Shown here one piece after another: positions 1-12,612 of a stretch of 64,000 nucleotides of DNA. This DNA is from Venturia oleaginea. Its lineage: Eukaryota > Ascomycota > Dothideomycetes > Venturiales > Venturiaceae. The DNA lies in assembly GCA_013176395.1 (NCBI GenBank), contig JABMLP010000018.1, positions 186,001 to 250,000 of the forward strand. The letters are read 5' to 3'. Numbering within the stretch: the stretch's first letter is position 1; every line of letters begins with the position of its first letter. A program made the translations under genes and the position numbers. Below the pieces are notes generated by a model. That model was not told where the DNA came from, made no database searches, and saw nothing but the letters and a program-made list of their open reading frames with translations.

Positions 1-237
1 TTACCTCCCCAGCAGCAATTTTGCGCTACGGTGCACTGGTTTTTGGTGTTAGCGCAGCGGTGTGAGTTGGGATGTTGTGAGTAGAAATGAGGGGGTATGT
101 GTAGGGTTGGGTTGGGTTGGGAGTGAGGAGACACGAAAGAGGTTGTATCTAGGCTAAGAAGAAAGACTAACAGCGAAAGCGGATGGAGCAAAAGCCAGGG
201 CGGCAAGGCCGAGAGAGAGGACGGATGAGAATTGCAT
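1..237 (-). CDS. small secreted cysteine-rich protein, 5' part only
   Basis: Start ATG at 235-237. The first exon (172-237) encodes 22 residues forming a clean signal peptide (MQFSSVLSLGL... ending APSAFA). A likely intron follows, GTTAGT donor at 171 and a CAG acceptor at 36 after a GCTAACAC branch-like sequence. The next exon (1-35) reads CTVAQNCCWGG and runs off the left edge. The paired Cys and the signal peptide suggest a small secreted cysteine-rich protein of the type often studied as apoplastic effectors, but only about 33 residues are visible, so no family can be named. The first exon is well supported; the 136-bp intron is longer than most in this window and is an inference. Confidence 0.45.
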
Positions 238-2317
238 GGTTGATTATGTATTGGAATGGTTGAGTTTGGTAAGTGAGTGTAGGTTGAATTTGTGGTTGGT
301 TCAATAAGGACAGTCACTGTGAGATTTCCTTTATACATGAGTAAATGAGCTTCAGTAACATTTCGCGGCGGACTGCTGCCGAATAGTTCGATGGAGTGGA
401 AGTGGCATTGACCTTGGTCTGCCCAAACCGTATCAGCAACTCGCCAAGTAAGAAAAGTAATGGCGCTCTATCATTGCGGTGACAACGGCCATAAATGCGT
501 GAAGCGGCGTTCGAAGCTTTGCACAGTAGAGCAGGGGATAAGAAGCAATCTTTCTTCATTGTTACCATGTGGAGTTGACCCGGACTTGGCTCCTACCTAT
601 GTTGTAAGATTAGGGCCCTACTATCATCAGCCCGTCAAGGTGTTCACGTACTTTGGAAGTTTACGTGGAGAAACTGACGGCTAGCCCTGGGTTCGATTGA
701 AGCAGTCGTGACTCGTGATTCGAGGCAATCGTGAATTAAGGCAATCATAAAAATTCCCCATCTCGTCGATGCAGGTCCCCTCCACAGAGAACCTCCAGCG
801 ACCCTATGTGGTTCGCTTCATGGTTCAAACTTCAAAGGCGTCCTCGGAGTGGTGGAGAGCTCTCCGTACGCGTTTTGTCAAAGATAGATTTTCCAAGACG
901 CTAAGACATGCTCCAATCAACCCACAAATAAAGTCGCCGTGTATGTGGTGGTGTTCTCATCGCAGCCTATTAAGACTTTAGCAGTTGATCCTGAAGACTG
1001 ATATATCTTCCAGACGATGAGGTGTATTGTGACATGAGTATATTGGATCGTAGTAGCTAAGTGGAACATGGGCGAAAAGGTGTTGCGCCCTTGATCCTAG
1101 GCAATTGTTTGACAGGTTGGTTGATCATTTGCCGTGTTGTACTGGTAGTTGTTTTTGCTCAAGGCGTGGTGGTGTAACCTCAGCTTTGTCCACGGAACAA
1201 CCCGTCCGCTGGTACTTGCAGGGACATGGCCTATGGCTATGGTCATATCATCACAAATTGCACCTAATGGAGAGAAATGCCACAACGGATGGCAGCGAGC
1301 AAACGTTTGACAGAGGTTGTACTGATTGCATTTCTTCGGGCCGTATCATCAACGACGAGCTGTCATCTTTCAGCCGAGAACGGGTCGTCCTTACAAGGTT
1401 GAATCCACCGTGTGAGCGGTAATGGAGATAAGTCGAGGAAAAGAAGCCGATTACTAGCCGTACAAACAGTAAAATTAGGAGGAAGCGTGGTCAAGAACGC
1501 CAGTCCACGAACCCCACGGTCGGCTAACTCGCCTCAGGTCCTTTGACCAATCGAGTAGCCATTGGCCAATACCTTTCAGCCTCTGCCAGTTGCCTCGCCT
1601 CGTGCCCGACTTATTCTAGCCTTCTGCCGCCTGTGAGACTTAACCTCAGTGACTCGGCCGAATCACTGACCTCTTCTTGACTTCCTCGTCCAACACATTA
1701 CCCCATCTGAAGAGTTTAAGCGCTCATTCCGCAAACGCTCCCCCCTACTGAGAATCGACTGTTAGAGGTCAGGCCAGCGTCACCCTTTACGATATATTGC
1801 CGGAGAACATATGTCAATACCACTTCCGGATCATCAGTTCTACTTTAGTTCCTAGCACACGAATGGATTCGTCAATCCGGGCCGAGAAAAGAGAAGCTTG
1901 ATTTAGCTGACCATGCTCAAGCCGGCAATCTATTTGTGGCAGTTTCAAAAATCAGATTGGTAGGAATTTTGTGGGCTTGCTCTCTGATTGTGACACAGCA
2001 TCTCGAATGCCACTTTCGGGTAGAGGAAGAGTGTGGAAGAAACTAACGAGCCCATGTTGGACCACGCCGAACTCAGCCCAATCTATTAATTCCACTCATG
2101 ATGGAAGACTGCCATTGCTGCCGTCGCCGAATGTATGTTTCAAGCAGGCTGTCGACACGTCCATCTAGAATATCATCATCTAATCGGCTCGGTTGAATTT
2201 TGTTCAATTGTTCGTCGTCGCCCAGTCAGTATTGTCAGCGTTGGGAGCGGCAGAATTCAGCTCTTTATTCAATATACAATTCTCCTACCGTGAGGCGTGA
2301 AACTACCCGGACTGAGT
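238..2317. other. 2.1 kb without a supported gene
   Basis: Short open frames of 60-105 codons occur on both strands, but none has a domain, signal peptide or consistent codon pattern. Around 690-750 there is a short imperfect direct repeat of the form GGCAATCGTGAATTAA. I see no tRNA or element ends. Confidence 0.6.
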
Positions 2318-3190
2318 TTAAGACAAAATGGCACCACCTTCTCGGTCCACTCTTTCGGCCTCCAATTCCCTCTCGGCTTGCTGATAGTATTTGGCAGTAT
2401 CCACACCGTGTTGTTTGTGGTTGACGAAATTGAACCAGGGCAATGCGAACATGAACAATCCTGAGTATCTCGAATTTCTGGCTGCAACACCTTGCATGTA
2501 TTCGCTCATGGTCGACTCGCCGTAGAGAGGTATTCCCTTCTTCGCCTTTGCGACCATTTCTCGCATATCCATCTCGACTTCTCGAGCATTTTCGGAGTGA
2601 CCATAGAAGCGCACTTGACTCATGATTAGAGGTTGAAAGTAGAATAGGCGCATTTTTGAACATACGAGTACTCCGCGTGTAGGCCAATATCCCGCCTGAG
2701 AGCAAACCCCAAATCCAGCTCACACGCAGAACTGATTTGTACCCACCCGCTCCAGCATATGACGGTGAAACTCGCTCCATTAAAGCCAGAGAAAACGGAG
2801 GGAGACCTGCCATACCAGCAGCAGCGAGAGCATCTGAAGGACGCATATATCCTACAACGCGCTTGAAGTGTCTGCATTATTCAGTATCAATTGTGAGGTC
2901 CGTGGTGGGATGAAGTGGGCGCATACGGGTCATTGTCTATAAGCTGCACTAAGTTAGCAACATGCCCGGCGCTCAATTGGTAGTGAACACACTGGATAAT
3001 CTGAGTCGGGAAGCTTGGAGGGCACGACCAGTCGCTGGTACTCTTCCGGAGCTTTCGTTCCTTTGAGCTGGTCGGCAGTCGGGGACATGTCTTCCTTTGC
3101 GGCATTGTAGCCCACGGCCTTCCTGTGTGCCCATCCGCTAAGACCGGTCTTCTCCTTGAGCACAGGCTTGGTCTCTTCCTGGTCAGCCAT
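2318..3190 (-). CDS. nuxM: NADH:ubiquinone oxidoreductase (complex I) accessory subunit, NUXM type
   Basis: Four exons on the minus strand: 2993-3190, 2927-2943, 2666-2871 and 2318-2613, giving 238 residues. Introns of 49, 55 and 52 bp are GT-AG and keep frame. The 17-bp second exon restores the expected join YP-LIDNDPH-FKRVVGYMRPSDA. The protein shows the family landmarks: MRPSDALAAAGMAGLPPF, a hydrophobic segment, RFYGHSENAREVEMDMREM, and near the C-terminus YMQGVAARNSRYS and HGVDTAKYYQQAERE. NUXM is a small membrane-associated subunit of the fungal complex I in the inner mitochondrial membrane. The N-terminal 65 residues are hydrophilic. It is divergent to the Aquarius gene with only 224 bp between the start codons. 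Family assignment is from recognition, not search. Confidence 0.88.
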
Positions 3191-3414
3191 TGTGTGTTGG
3201 TAAGGGCGTGTAGTTGTTTAGGAAGAAATAGAGCGGCGTCGATGAGGTCGGCGCGCCGTATTGAGACAAGATCGTGGACTTGGCACGTGATCAATCATTG
3301 CAGATCCGACTCGGTCGCCAAATATTTTGGAAGCCAGGCGCAAAGTTGTTGCTTGCCTGAAAACGCGTCAATCATCATGAAACAATAAATACAAAGGCCG
3401 GAAAACGCAGTCAG
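3191..3414. promoter_or_regulatory. bidirectional promoter region between nuxM and the Aquarius gene
   Basis: Only 224 bp separate the two divergent start codons. Both 5' UTRs and both core promoters must lie here, so the two genes probably share a nucleosome-free region. No clear TATA box or known factor site could be recognised by eye. Confidence 0.5.
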
Positions 3415-6400
3415 ATGGGCTCCCCCGCGCCAAATCACACGAACGGAACAGTACCCATTATGACCTCGAAGAACGCGGGAGCAGCGTCCATTGGGAGGCC
3501 GACCATTGAGGACCTGCACGGGGATAATCACTACGCGGAAGTCGCGCGCAAATACTGGCTGAAAAAGACGAAGACAACCAAAGTCCTACCAAAAGTTATC
3601 AACGAAGAGCTTTGGGCGCATTTGGAGACAGATGGATTCGCGTATGGCTCGTTGCTAATACTGGAGACGCTACAGGTTCTCGAGAAGTATGACAGAAGCT
3701 CTATTTGAGACAATCATTATAGCTAACAGTCGCAGATACCTATGGCCTGGCTATTCAGAAGAGTCTTCCTCAAACTGGCATGTCATCCTCATTGCCATTA
3801 TCACTCAGGTCAAGCGACGCGAAGGCCTACCTGCATGGACTACCTTTGCCGACAGACCTGCCGAATTCTCCTCCTTCTTTCGGCGCATACTGTCCCTAAC
3901 CGTGGATTTGAGCTTGTCACTCAAACTGCGAACGCACCTCACCGCATTCATCATAAGCGCGTTCGAGTCCTTGGACAATGGCCTGGTTAGGAAAGAATGC
4001 GCGCCCCTGGTTGGCATCTCAATCTGGCATAATCTACACAGTGAAGCTGCCAGGGAAGAGAAGTTTAACAGCAATGTTATGCTGCGAAAAATGTGGCGAG
4101 CGGCTGGGAAGAGATACGATACTTCAGATGATCCCACAAAGGCACGGCTGCGATTCGAGCGATCATGGTTATACACGCTACTCTTAGATTTCGTGAACAT
4201 GACATACGAGACCGCAGGGGGTGACGTTGGGAAGGACAATCTGTTATACTGCGAGAGATTCATGGAGCTTTTGATTGACCTCCAGAGTCAATTGCCCACA
4301 CGACGATTTGTCAATTCCCTTTTGCAGGACTTGAACCTTCTTTCGGCGTTACATTTGTCCCCTGTGTATGACAACCATAACAACGGCCTATTTCGCGATT
4401 TGCATGAATTGCTTACGCACTACACCGCGTTCCCTATCGACGATCACAGTGGCCAGCAGCTTTCAGCCCAGGAACATCACGATGGCCAATACGCGAACCT
4501 TGCGAAGCTCCAGCGAATTGCGTTCAGGAATTTGGAGGACAAGCTGAAGATCCTTGCACTTTCCAATTACGGATCCCTGAGCTCAAGAACGGATCTGGAG
4601 GGACACCTTGGGACCCTCGAGACAGAGGAGATTGTGAAGCTGTGCCAGCTTCTTGGTTTCCGAACAGAATATCCTGCGACGTCTAACTTGGTCCGTGACC
4701 GAGCGTTCTTTCTTGAAGTCTTGACTTCAGCATTCGAGGCCAGAAAGACGTTCCAGGAGACTGTGAAAGATCTCACCATCGTACCTACAGATCGAACGCT
4801 ATATGAAGAAACATTCTTGCGCAACGAGTCATACAGCGGAGAGAGACCACTTGCCATTCCCAAGCTGAATCTTCAATACTTGGCCATGGGCGACTTTCTT
4901 TGGCGGTCATTCATTCTTCATCGATGCGAGTCGTTTTACGCAATCCGAAAGGACGTTGAAGAAGCGATCAAACGGATTCGCCCAAAGACCGTACGCGGAA
5001 CTGTGAGATTTGAAGGTGCATCCCGAATGGCTCTTCCCATCCCGAAACCGGCAATCATCAGTATCGACAACGAAAGAGTCGGTGAAACGGCTCCTGCGCA
5101 TGTACGTACTGAAATTACGCTGGACGTCCAACGTCTCAATTACAATGTGAGACGGGAATGGGAACAACTCAGACCGGGCGACACAGTATTCCTTGCTTCC
5201 GTGATCCCCCCGGAAGAAGACGCGCCTATCAAGAATGGACAATCGGAATTACCTTCAGCAGATCGAATCGGTCTTCGCCATCTACGAACCGCTGAGGTTA
5301 TCCAAGTGCAGGACGAGAATGGCAAGCCAATACGAGAGCCTCGTTCAGACTCACAAGCGCGTGCGCCACGTTCTCGGAGATTGATCGTGAACCTGGATCC
5401 AGCCGCATATCAGGAAGATCGCGAACGCACGGCCAAGGGCAAGCCGAACATATATGATTCCTTCAATTTGGTAATACGGCGACGAGGTCGAGAGAACAAT
5501 TTCAAACCAGTTCTCGAATCCATCAAGCGTCTCACGTTGTCTGACGTACCGGCACCTTCATGGTTGCAGGGCGTTTTTCTAGGGTACGATGATCCGTCTG
5601 GCGCTACATACAAGCGACTCTCGAATCGATTGAAAGCTATTGATTTCAGAGACACATTTTTGGACTGGCATCATCTCATCGAAAGTCTACCAGGCAAAAC
5701 GGTTGAACCAAGTGAGGAACAAATATCGAGCTTTCCACCACCATACGTTCTTGAGACGACAACGGCGGAGGCGGCGCCGGTTGAGGCCAGGCCGTCGAAG
5801 AAACGAAGACGAGAACAAGATCAAGGCCAACAGTCTGTAGCGGAATCTGTCAAGGTGTCGACCTACAAGCCACCAAACACTGGACCCTACCCGACAGACG
5901 CTCCAAAGTTGAACACAGTCCGCTTCACTCCAACACAAGTTGAAGCCATCAATTCCGGTACGCAGCCTGGCTTGACCGTCATCGTAGGCCCACCTGGCAC
6001 GGGCAAAACGGATGTCGCAACTCAAATCATCAACAACATCTACCACAATTTCCCCCTCCAACGAACGCTTCTCATCGCTCACAGTAACCAGGCGCTGAAT
6101 CAATTATTCCAAAAGATCATCGCGCTAGATATTGATGAGCGACATCTCCTCAGACTCGGCCACGGAGAAGAGGAGTTGGAGTCAAATACGAGCTACAGTA
6201 AATATGGCCGCGTTGACTCTTTCCTAGAACGTGGTGCCGGCTATCTTGCTGAGGTGAATCGTTTGGCTGCCAACTTCGGTGCACCAGGTGCTCATGGTAA
6301 CTCTTGCGAGACGGCGGATTACTTTAATCAAGTGTACGTCAAGCCCGCATGGACAAAATATTGGGGAAGCGTTCGCAGCGATGATCTGAGCCCAGATCAG

Positions 6401-7827
6401 ATCATCGAAGCCTTCCCATTCCAGCGCTATTTTTCCACCGCACCTCAACCTCTTTTCCCAACTTCATCCACAAAAGAAGAAATTGTCGATATTATCCAAG
6501 GCTGCTACCATCACGTTGAGAAGATCTTCACCGAGCTTGAGGATATCCGTCCTTTCGAAGTTTTGCGAAGAGAAAAAGACAAGGCAAACTACCTTTTGAT
6601 CAAAGAAGCACGCATCATCGCTATGACTTCCACACATGCTGCCATGCGGCGGCAAGAGATTGCCGACCTCGGTTTCCACTATGATAATGTCATCATGGAA
6701 GAAGCAGCTCAGATCACTGAGATTGAGAATTTCATCCCGCTCGCTCTACAGAAGCCTAAAGATGGCAACCTGCCCCTGCAGAGAGTCGTGCTTGTTGGAG
6801 ATCATCTACAAAATTCTCCCATCATTCAAAATCTTGCCTTCAGACAATACGCCAACCTGGAACAAAGTCTTTTCCTCCGACTTGTACGACTCGGCGTGCC
6901 CACAATCACACTCGACCAACAGGGACGTGCCCGTCCAAGTCTAGCAGACTTGTACAAGTGGAGATACCCACAGCTTAGCTCACTTCCCAACGTCACCTCG
7001 ACCCCCGAGTTCACGACGGCCAACGCAGGATTGCGATACGATTATCAATTCATCGATGTGCCTGATTATAAAGGCAAAGGAGAATCAGAACCAACTCCGC
7101 ACTTCATTCAAAATCTTGGTGAAGCAGAATATGCTGTGGCGATCTACATGTACATGCGATTGCTCGGATATCCAGCACACAAGATCTCTATACTGGCTAT
7201 GTATGCAGGACAGAAGGCGCTTATTAAGGATGTCCTGGGCCATCGATGCAAAGGAAACAGACTTTTCGGCTTGCCGAGGATCGTGACGACAGCAGATCGG
7301 TACCAAGGAGAACAGAATGATTGTGAGTGATAACCCAATGACATTTGACAAGAACCCACGACTAACAATCGTGCTTAGACATCATTCTTTCAATGACCCG
7401 TACGCTTCGTCCGGGATATCTTCGCGATCTGCGTCGTCTCACGGTAGCGCTTTCTCGATCTCGATTGGGACTTTATATCCTCGGTCGCAAAGCCGTTTTT
7501 GAGTCTTGCTACGAGATTCAAGACGCCTTCAGATTACTTTTCGATCGACCCAACAAATTACAGTTGGTGGTCGGTGAGATGTTCCCCACTCAGCGTCTGC
7601 TCGAGGCTGAGGTCGAAAGCACTGAAATGGCGAGTGTGGAGCATCTAGGCCAATATGTCTTTGAGATGACAGGAGCTAAAGTCAAGCAACTAAAGGCTGG
7701 GGAAGTGCAGTTGCCTGTCACTAAGGAAGAAGTCATGGTGGACGATGAGGATGATGACGGAGACGTCATGGTTGAGGAGGTGCAGGGTGAGCTTGACGAT
7801 ATTGAGGAGGAGGAAGAGAATCTTTGA
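3415..7827 (+). CDS. cwf11: intron-binding spliceosomal helicase Aquarius (Cwf11 family)
   Basis: Three exons, 3415-3686, 3736-7322 and 7379-7827, give 1435 residues. The 49- and 56-bp introns join as LEK-YLWPGY and QND-YIILSMT, both conserved places in the family. The N-terminal half (about residues 20-600) is the helical ARM-like region, starting with PTIEDLHGDNHYAEVARKYWL. The SF1 helicase core follows: Walker A GPPGTGKT near residue 842, Walker B-like IMEEAAQITE near 1079, motif III GDHLQNSPI, then DRYQGEQND and RRLTVALSRSRLGLYI. The C-terminus is very acidic. Aquarius binds the intron upstream of the branch point in the spliceosome and belongs to the NTC-linked intron-binding complex in the nucleus. 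The length fits the family (about 1280-1485). Nothing is broken. Confidence 0.95.
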
Positions 7828-8867
7828 GTAGGCAGAGCAGCGTCAAGAGACGGCTTTGGACATTTAGATCAATTAATATCATGGGTCTAAGACACAATGC
7901 CCCCTTTTCCCTCGCGGAATGTGAAAGTACCGCATAAACATTGAAAGAGCGGGTACATCTTGCCGTCCAACAACATGTAGAGCGGTTGTATGCAACATTG
8001 CTGCCATCACGCCGCGCACATGACCGTAGCCGTTCACCGTGCAACACCACGATACCAGCTATGCGTTCTATTTATCTTGATAGAGTGATACGGGCTGGGC
8101 ATCTCGGTGTCCATAGAGCATGCTACGATCGTCCGGCCTCAGCTTCAATCATCTACAAACTAGCTATGCAGCTTTCGACTCTCCTCTCTCGGCTTTCCCG
8201 CTCTGTCCTTCACTCCAACTGCTGCCATAGTGCCGGCCCAAACCTCACATACGTGGTACTCATGGGAAAAATAGTGTCCCTGCTTCAAGGATGTTGTTGG
8301 AGTGGTAAGGATAATGAGTACAGTAGAGGTTACAAGGTAAGCTTCCTCCCTATATAGACAAACGCTTAGAAAGAATTGCGACTAAGCTAACATGTGCGAT
8401 AATCAGCCTTGAAATAAGGACTCTTATAGGGTGATTGGTGTAGTATTAATGGTGTTACTGGTGCTGATTGCGTCGGAGAATTTGTGTTCGATTTTGAGGC
8501 GAGACTGATTGATCGTAGGCTACTGATTAATTTTCTACTATTGATAAAATGGGGATTGCGTACCCTTGATTCTTGGGAGAAGGGGTTGGAGGCCTTGCGG
8601 GGGAGTGTTGTTTCTGGAGTAGAGGAATTTAGTGATGTTGCCAGGCTGAGAGATTGGCGAGGCTGAGGCTGAGGACGTTTTGGAGCCCGTCACTTCCCAA
8701 ATAAATATCTGAAGGCATGAGACTTTCGCTGGCTCTTTCTGAAATCGATGATTCAACTAAAAAATTCCTGAAGGACGCTGAAGTTTGGACACGTGATAAG
8801 CTTATGAAATGAAGTTCAATGCTGCGCCAACCACTACAAATACAACATATCTTTCCCAGATATTGTC
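7828..8867. other. 1.0 kb intergenic, no gene seen
   Basis: Holds the 3' end of the Aquarius transcript and the promoter of the next gene. The visible frames are short, unsupported and lack splice partners. Confidence 0.6.
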
Positions 8868-9983
8868 ATGGACTCATACATTCCTGGCCGACCACAGGAA
8901 GATCGATCTCATCGATCAAAATCTCCTCATCGCCATTCCCATAAGCGTAAACGATCTCGCTCTCCTCTCAGACCCGTCCAAGTCTCGCTTCCTCTTCGCG
9001 CGCAGCCCCTACACAAAGATGACTTCCAGAAATGCCGGCCCCTATTATCACTCTATTTAGATGTCCAAAAATCACTGGACATCGAAGATCTCAGCGATCA
9101 TGAAGCCAGGGGCCGCTGGAAGAGCTTCTTGAAGAAATGGTATGTATCCAGTTCACCTTCCGGCTCACAAGCTGATTCTTGGGCACTAGAGCAACAGGCT
9201 AATCTTTTTCGAGGAACCGTGGAGAATTGTCCGAAGGATGGTATGACCCTACTATTAAGAAGAAGGCCGATGCAGTTACGAAGGCTTTACGATCACCATC
9301 TCAGGAAGCACCAACTACGCGAAGAAGAGGCTCTCCAGAGTATGGAGCCATAGTCCCTGCTGTAGCTGTACAAGAAGATTCGGATGATGAAATTGGACCT
9401 GCGTTGCCTTCGCAGACTACGGTTGGACGTCTAGCTACTGGTCCAAGAGGATTCGAGAAAAGAGTTGGACCTGCTATACCCAACAAGCAAGATCTGGAAT
9501 ATCGGGATGGTATACTTAGATTTCATTGCGGACATGGTCGCTTGCTAACAACACACAGAATTATTGACAGAAGACCAGATCGCTGCCCAAGAAGACCTTA
9601 AAAACCTACGCAAACAAGACCGCAATATTCAAAAAGAAAGACTCGAAGAACTGGTGCCGCGCGCTGATCCGGGCAGTCGCGAACGGAAGCTTGAGAAGAA
9701 GAAGGAGGTTTCTACGTTAGTGGCTTCCGCGCGAGATGCAAAAGAGGGTGGCACTGAAGAGGTGGATGAGGGTGATCTGATGGGCGATGATGGTGTCGAG
9801 GGTTACAAGAAGCGGAGGAAAGAGCAGGAGAAGAAGAAGTCGGAGCGTGAGCTTCGTAAGGAGGAATTATGGAGGGTAAGAGCTGAAGAGCGGGAAGAGA
9901 GGTTGAGGGCGCATAAAGAGAAGGAGGATAAGACGATGGATATGTTCAAGAAACTGGCAGCACAGAGGTTTGGAACAGGCTGA
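8868..9983 (+). CDS. RS-rich nuclear protein with GPALP motifs (DUF3752/GPALPP1-like)
   Basis: Three exons, 8868-9139, 9214-9509 and 9559-9983, encode 330 residues. The introns (74 and 49 bp) join as KKW-NRGELSEGWYDP and YRD-ELLTEDQ, which restores one continuous protein. Residues 1-40 are rich in Arg, Ser and His with SR/RS pairs. A conserved block follows (LYLDVQKSL, RGRWKSFLKKWNRGEL), then IGPALP and VGPAIP motifs near the middle and a long charged helical C-terminus (KKRRKEQEKKKSERELR... ending FKKLAAQRFG). The repeated GPALP/GPAIP motif is the mark of the poorly studied GPALPP1/DUF3752 family. Function is unknown; the composition suggests a nuclear, RNA-linked role, which is inference. 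Confidence 0.75.
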
Positions 9984-11074
9984 GATGCGGTTCAGGCAAG
10001 TTCGACATGATGGGATACACCAGATTTGGCATCTACGAGGATTGGACTGGACATCCTCAAGAACCCCTAGCTTCCAACTACCAAGCAGCGACCGACGGGA
10101 TGATGAGAGACATCAACGAGGCACGATACTTGCATACTTTTATGGCTCACATTTGGTATTACCTACTACTCAGGTCTTTATCGATGAATCCACAGCGAAC
10201 TCCTCACTGAACTTTTAATTGACTGAACTGTTGAGCTGGGAATCGGCTGTGCGTTTTTCTATAGATATAGAGATCTTAGTAGCGTCTGAATACCAAATAC
10301 AGTCAAACGAGTACGCAGTTCTCACAACTGTCGAGGTTGCAAGCATGAGGCATGATAATCGGTGTCTCTGAGCTCGAGTCTGTACATAATCTACGCTCAA
10401 CGAATGGACAGACTCGAACTTTCTCACTTAATCCTCTGCGCTGCAACGGTTGGTCTGGAAAATTTGAAGCGATGCGACTCGTCTCACATCCGCTTCGATG
10501 TGATATAAAGAGGTTATCCGAGACCGAGCTATCGTCTTATTACTCTCAGTTGACTGGTAGAATTTCAGGTGTCATCTGTTTCTGTGGCGATCAACAGTTG
10601 GAAGTCTGATCGTTTTTCTTTCTCGAGCAGCCAGCACTGTAGACGCCGAAATTCCTATACATCTACAACGCGCATTCTGGTCCTACGTACTATTTAGGGA
10701 ATAGCTGTCTCAACTGCCGGATACACCTCACGATCCTCCCGCTTCGGACTAGCATTCCCCGCAAAAGTAGTGATACCGCGGCTCCAGCTCCATGTACTTA
10801 GGGCTTGCTGTAAAATCTCCTTCAATCCGATGTCGGGGGATTGGAATACATTATATACAGGCTGAAACCTCGTCACCCCAGCGAGCTTCATAAAAACCCT
10901 ATATCATTTCACACATTCACAGACAAAATCGTGTCTATGTTCCAAAAGAAAGAGTGGGAGATTGGCCATCCGTTGACCTTTGGGTACAGAAGTGTTGCTT
11001 CTGAATCCAGCAACTCTTACTTTGCACGATTCTTTTTGGCGCAGGCCGTTGTTTTTTGAAAGGAAGTGATTAAG
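9984..11074. other. 1.1 kb intergenic, no gene seen
   Basis: Small frames near 10007-10218 and 10352-10609 show no recognisable family and no conserved-looking pattern. A coding role cannot be supported. Confidence 0.55.
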
Positions 11075-12612
11075 ATGCCGTTTATGACTTCTGATGGACC
11101 GTCCATCATTATCGTTGGTGGAGGCATTGGCGGATTGACCACAGCCCTCCACTTGCACGCCCACGGATTCAAAAACATCCATTTGTTTGAATCAGCTCCT
11201 GTCCTTACGACTTTGGGCGTTGGCATCAATGTTCAGCCTTCCGCTGTTCTGATCTTGAGGGATCTGGGCCTGTTACCAGCATTGGAGAGTATCGCCATCA
11301 AAACCAAGGAACTCAACTACTACAATCGACACGGCGATTCCATAATCCAGGAACCAAGGGGACTAAATGCAGGATACAAGGTCCCACAATTCAGCATCCA
11401 CCGCGGTGAATTCCAAATGATGCTCCTAGACGCAGTAAAAGAACGACTCGGCTCCGACCGTATCCACCTCGATCACCGCTTCACCGGCTTCTCGCAAGAC
11501 GAGACCGCAGGAACCATCACCGCCACCTTCAAAAGATCAAGTGATGCCACCACGCCCGCCTCCATCGCCACAAAAACAGCAGACCTCCTCATAGCAGCCG
11601 ACGGCATCAACTCCACCGCTCGCCGGATCCTATACCCGAACGAAGGCCCGCCCCGATTCAGCGGCCGTATCCTATGGCGCGGCTGCGTGGAACGCGATGC
11701 CTACCTCACCGGCGCAAGTATGGTCTGGGCCGGCCACGCCAATCAAAAATTCATCGCGTACCCCATCTCCAACCGCTCGGCGCAGAAGGGGAAGAGTTTG
11801 GTGAATTGGATTTGTGAGTTGAGGGTTAGGGATGAGGGGGATCCCGATCTGACGCCTCCTGTAACGGATTGGACGAATGCGGTTAGCAAGGATAAGTTTT
11901 TGGAGCCGTTTGAAAGTTGGAAGGATGTTGGGTCGTTGGATGTGGGTGCGCTTGTGGGGGAGACGGGGAAGGTATTTGAGTTTCCGATGTGTGATCGGGA
12001 TCCGGTTGAGAGGTGGAGTTTTGGGCGGTTGACGCTTTTGGGGGATGCGGCTGTGAGTTTATCCTTCCTTCCTTTCCTACCATGCGAAGTTTTCACACAT
12101 GAAATTTCTTGCTGAGGACCGAAAATGGGAGGGAAAGAAGAGACTGACAATGTGAAAAGCACCCCATGTACCCTATAGGCTCAAACGGCGCCTCCCAAGC
12201 CATCCTCGACGCCGAAGCCCTCACCAATTCTCTCCTCGTCCATAATAAAGCTACCACCCTCGACATCCCCACCGCCCTCCAACACTACCAAACTACCCGC
12301 CTCCATCCCACCGCCAAAATCGTCATGGCCAACCGTGCCAATGGTCCCGACCATGTCATGCAAGTTGCTGAGGAACGCGCGCCCGATGGTTTCAAGAACA
12401 TCCATGATATCATTGGCAAGGACGAGTTGGATGGGATCGGGCTTGCTTATAAAGCTATTGCTGGGTTTGAGATTGAGAGTGTCAATAAGAAGGCTGAGGA
12501 GAGGGAGGGTGTTGCGGAGAAGATGGGGTTGAAGAGTCCGAAGGCCTGGGTTTGTGGTGTAAAGGGGGAGAATTCGACGGGAGTTTTCGGGGTTAGTGGA
12601 GTGGGGAAGTGA
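11075..12612 (+). CDS. FAD-dependent monooxygenase (salicylate hydroxylase-like)
   Basis: Two exons, 11075-12052 and 12160-12612, encode 476 residues. The 107-bp intron lies inside the second FAD motif and joins GDAA-HPMYPIGSNGASQAI. The Rossmann GxGxxG is IIVGGGIGG near residue 10. The DG motif reads AADGINSTARR, and the GD motif (near 320-337) is intact, so all three flavin-binding signatures of class A aromatic hydroxylases are present. Such enzymes use NAD(P)H and O2 to hydroxylate aromatic rings; the substrate cannot be read from sequence. The ATG at 11075 is used because the only upstream in-frame codons before the stop include no ATG. No membrane anchor or signal peptide is seen, so it is probably cytosolic. 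The neighbours give no pathway context. Confidence 0.88.

Noticed and set aside
100..125. GGGTTGGGTTGGG near the left edge considered as a telomere repeat
   Set aside because: Only two to three units, not TTAGGG, and it lies inside the likely intron of the secreted-protein gene.
460..684. 74-codon plus-strand frame in the left gap
   Set aside because: No domain, no signal peptide, no splice partner. Compatible with a chance frame.
680..700. GGTTCGATT resembling a tRNA B box
   Set aside because: No matching A box or acceptor stem at the right spacing, so no tRNA gene.
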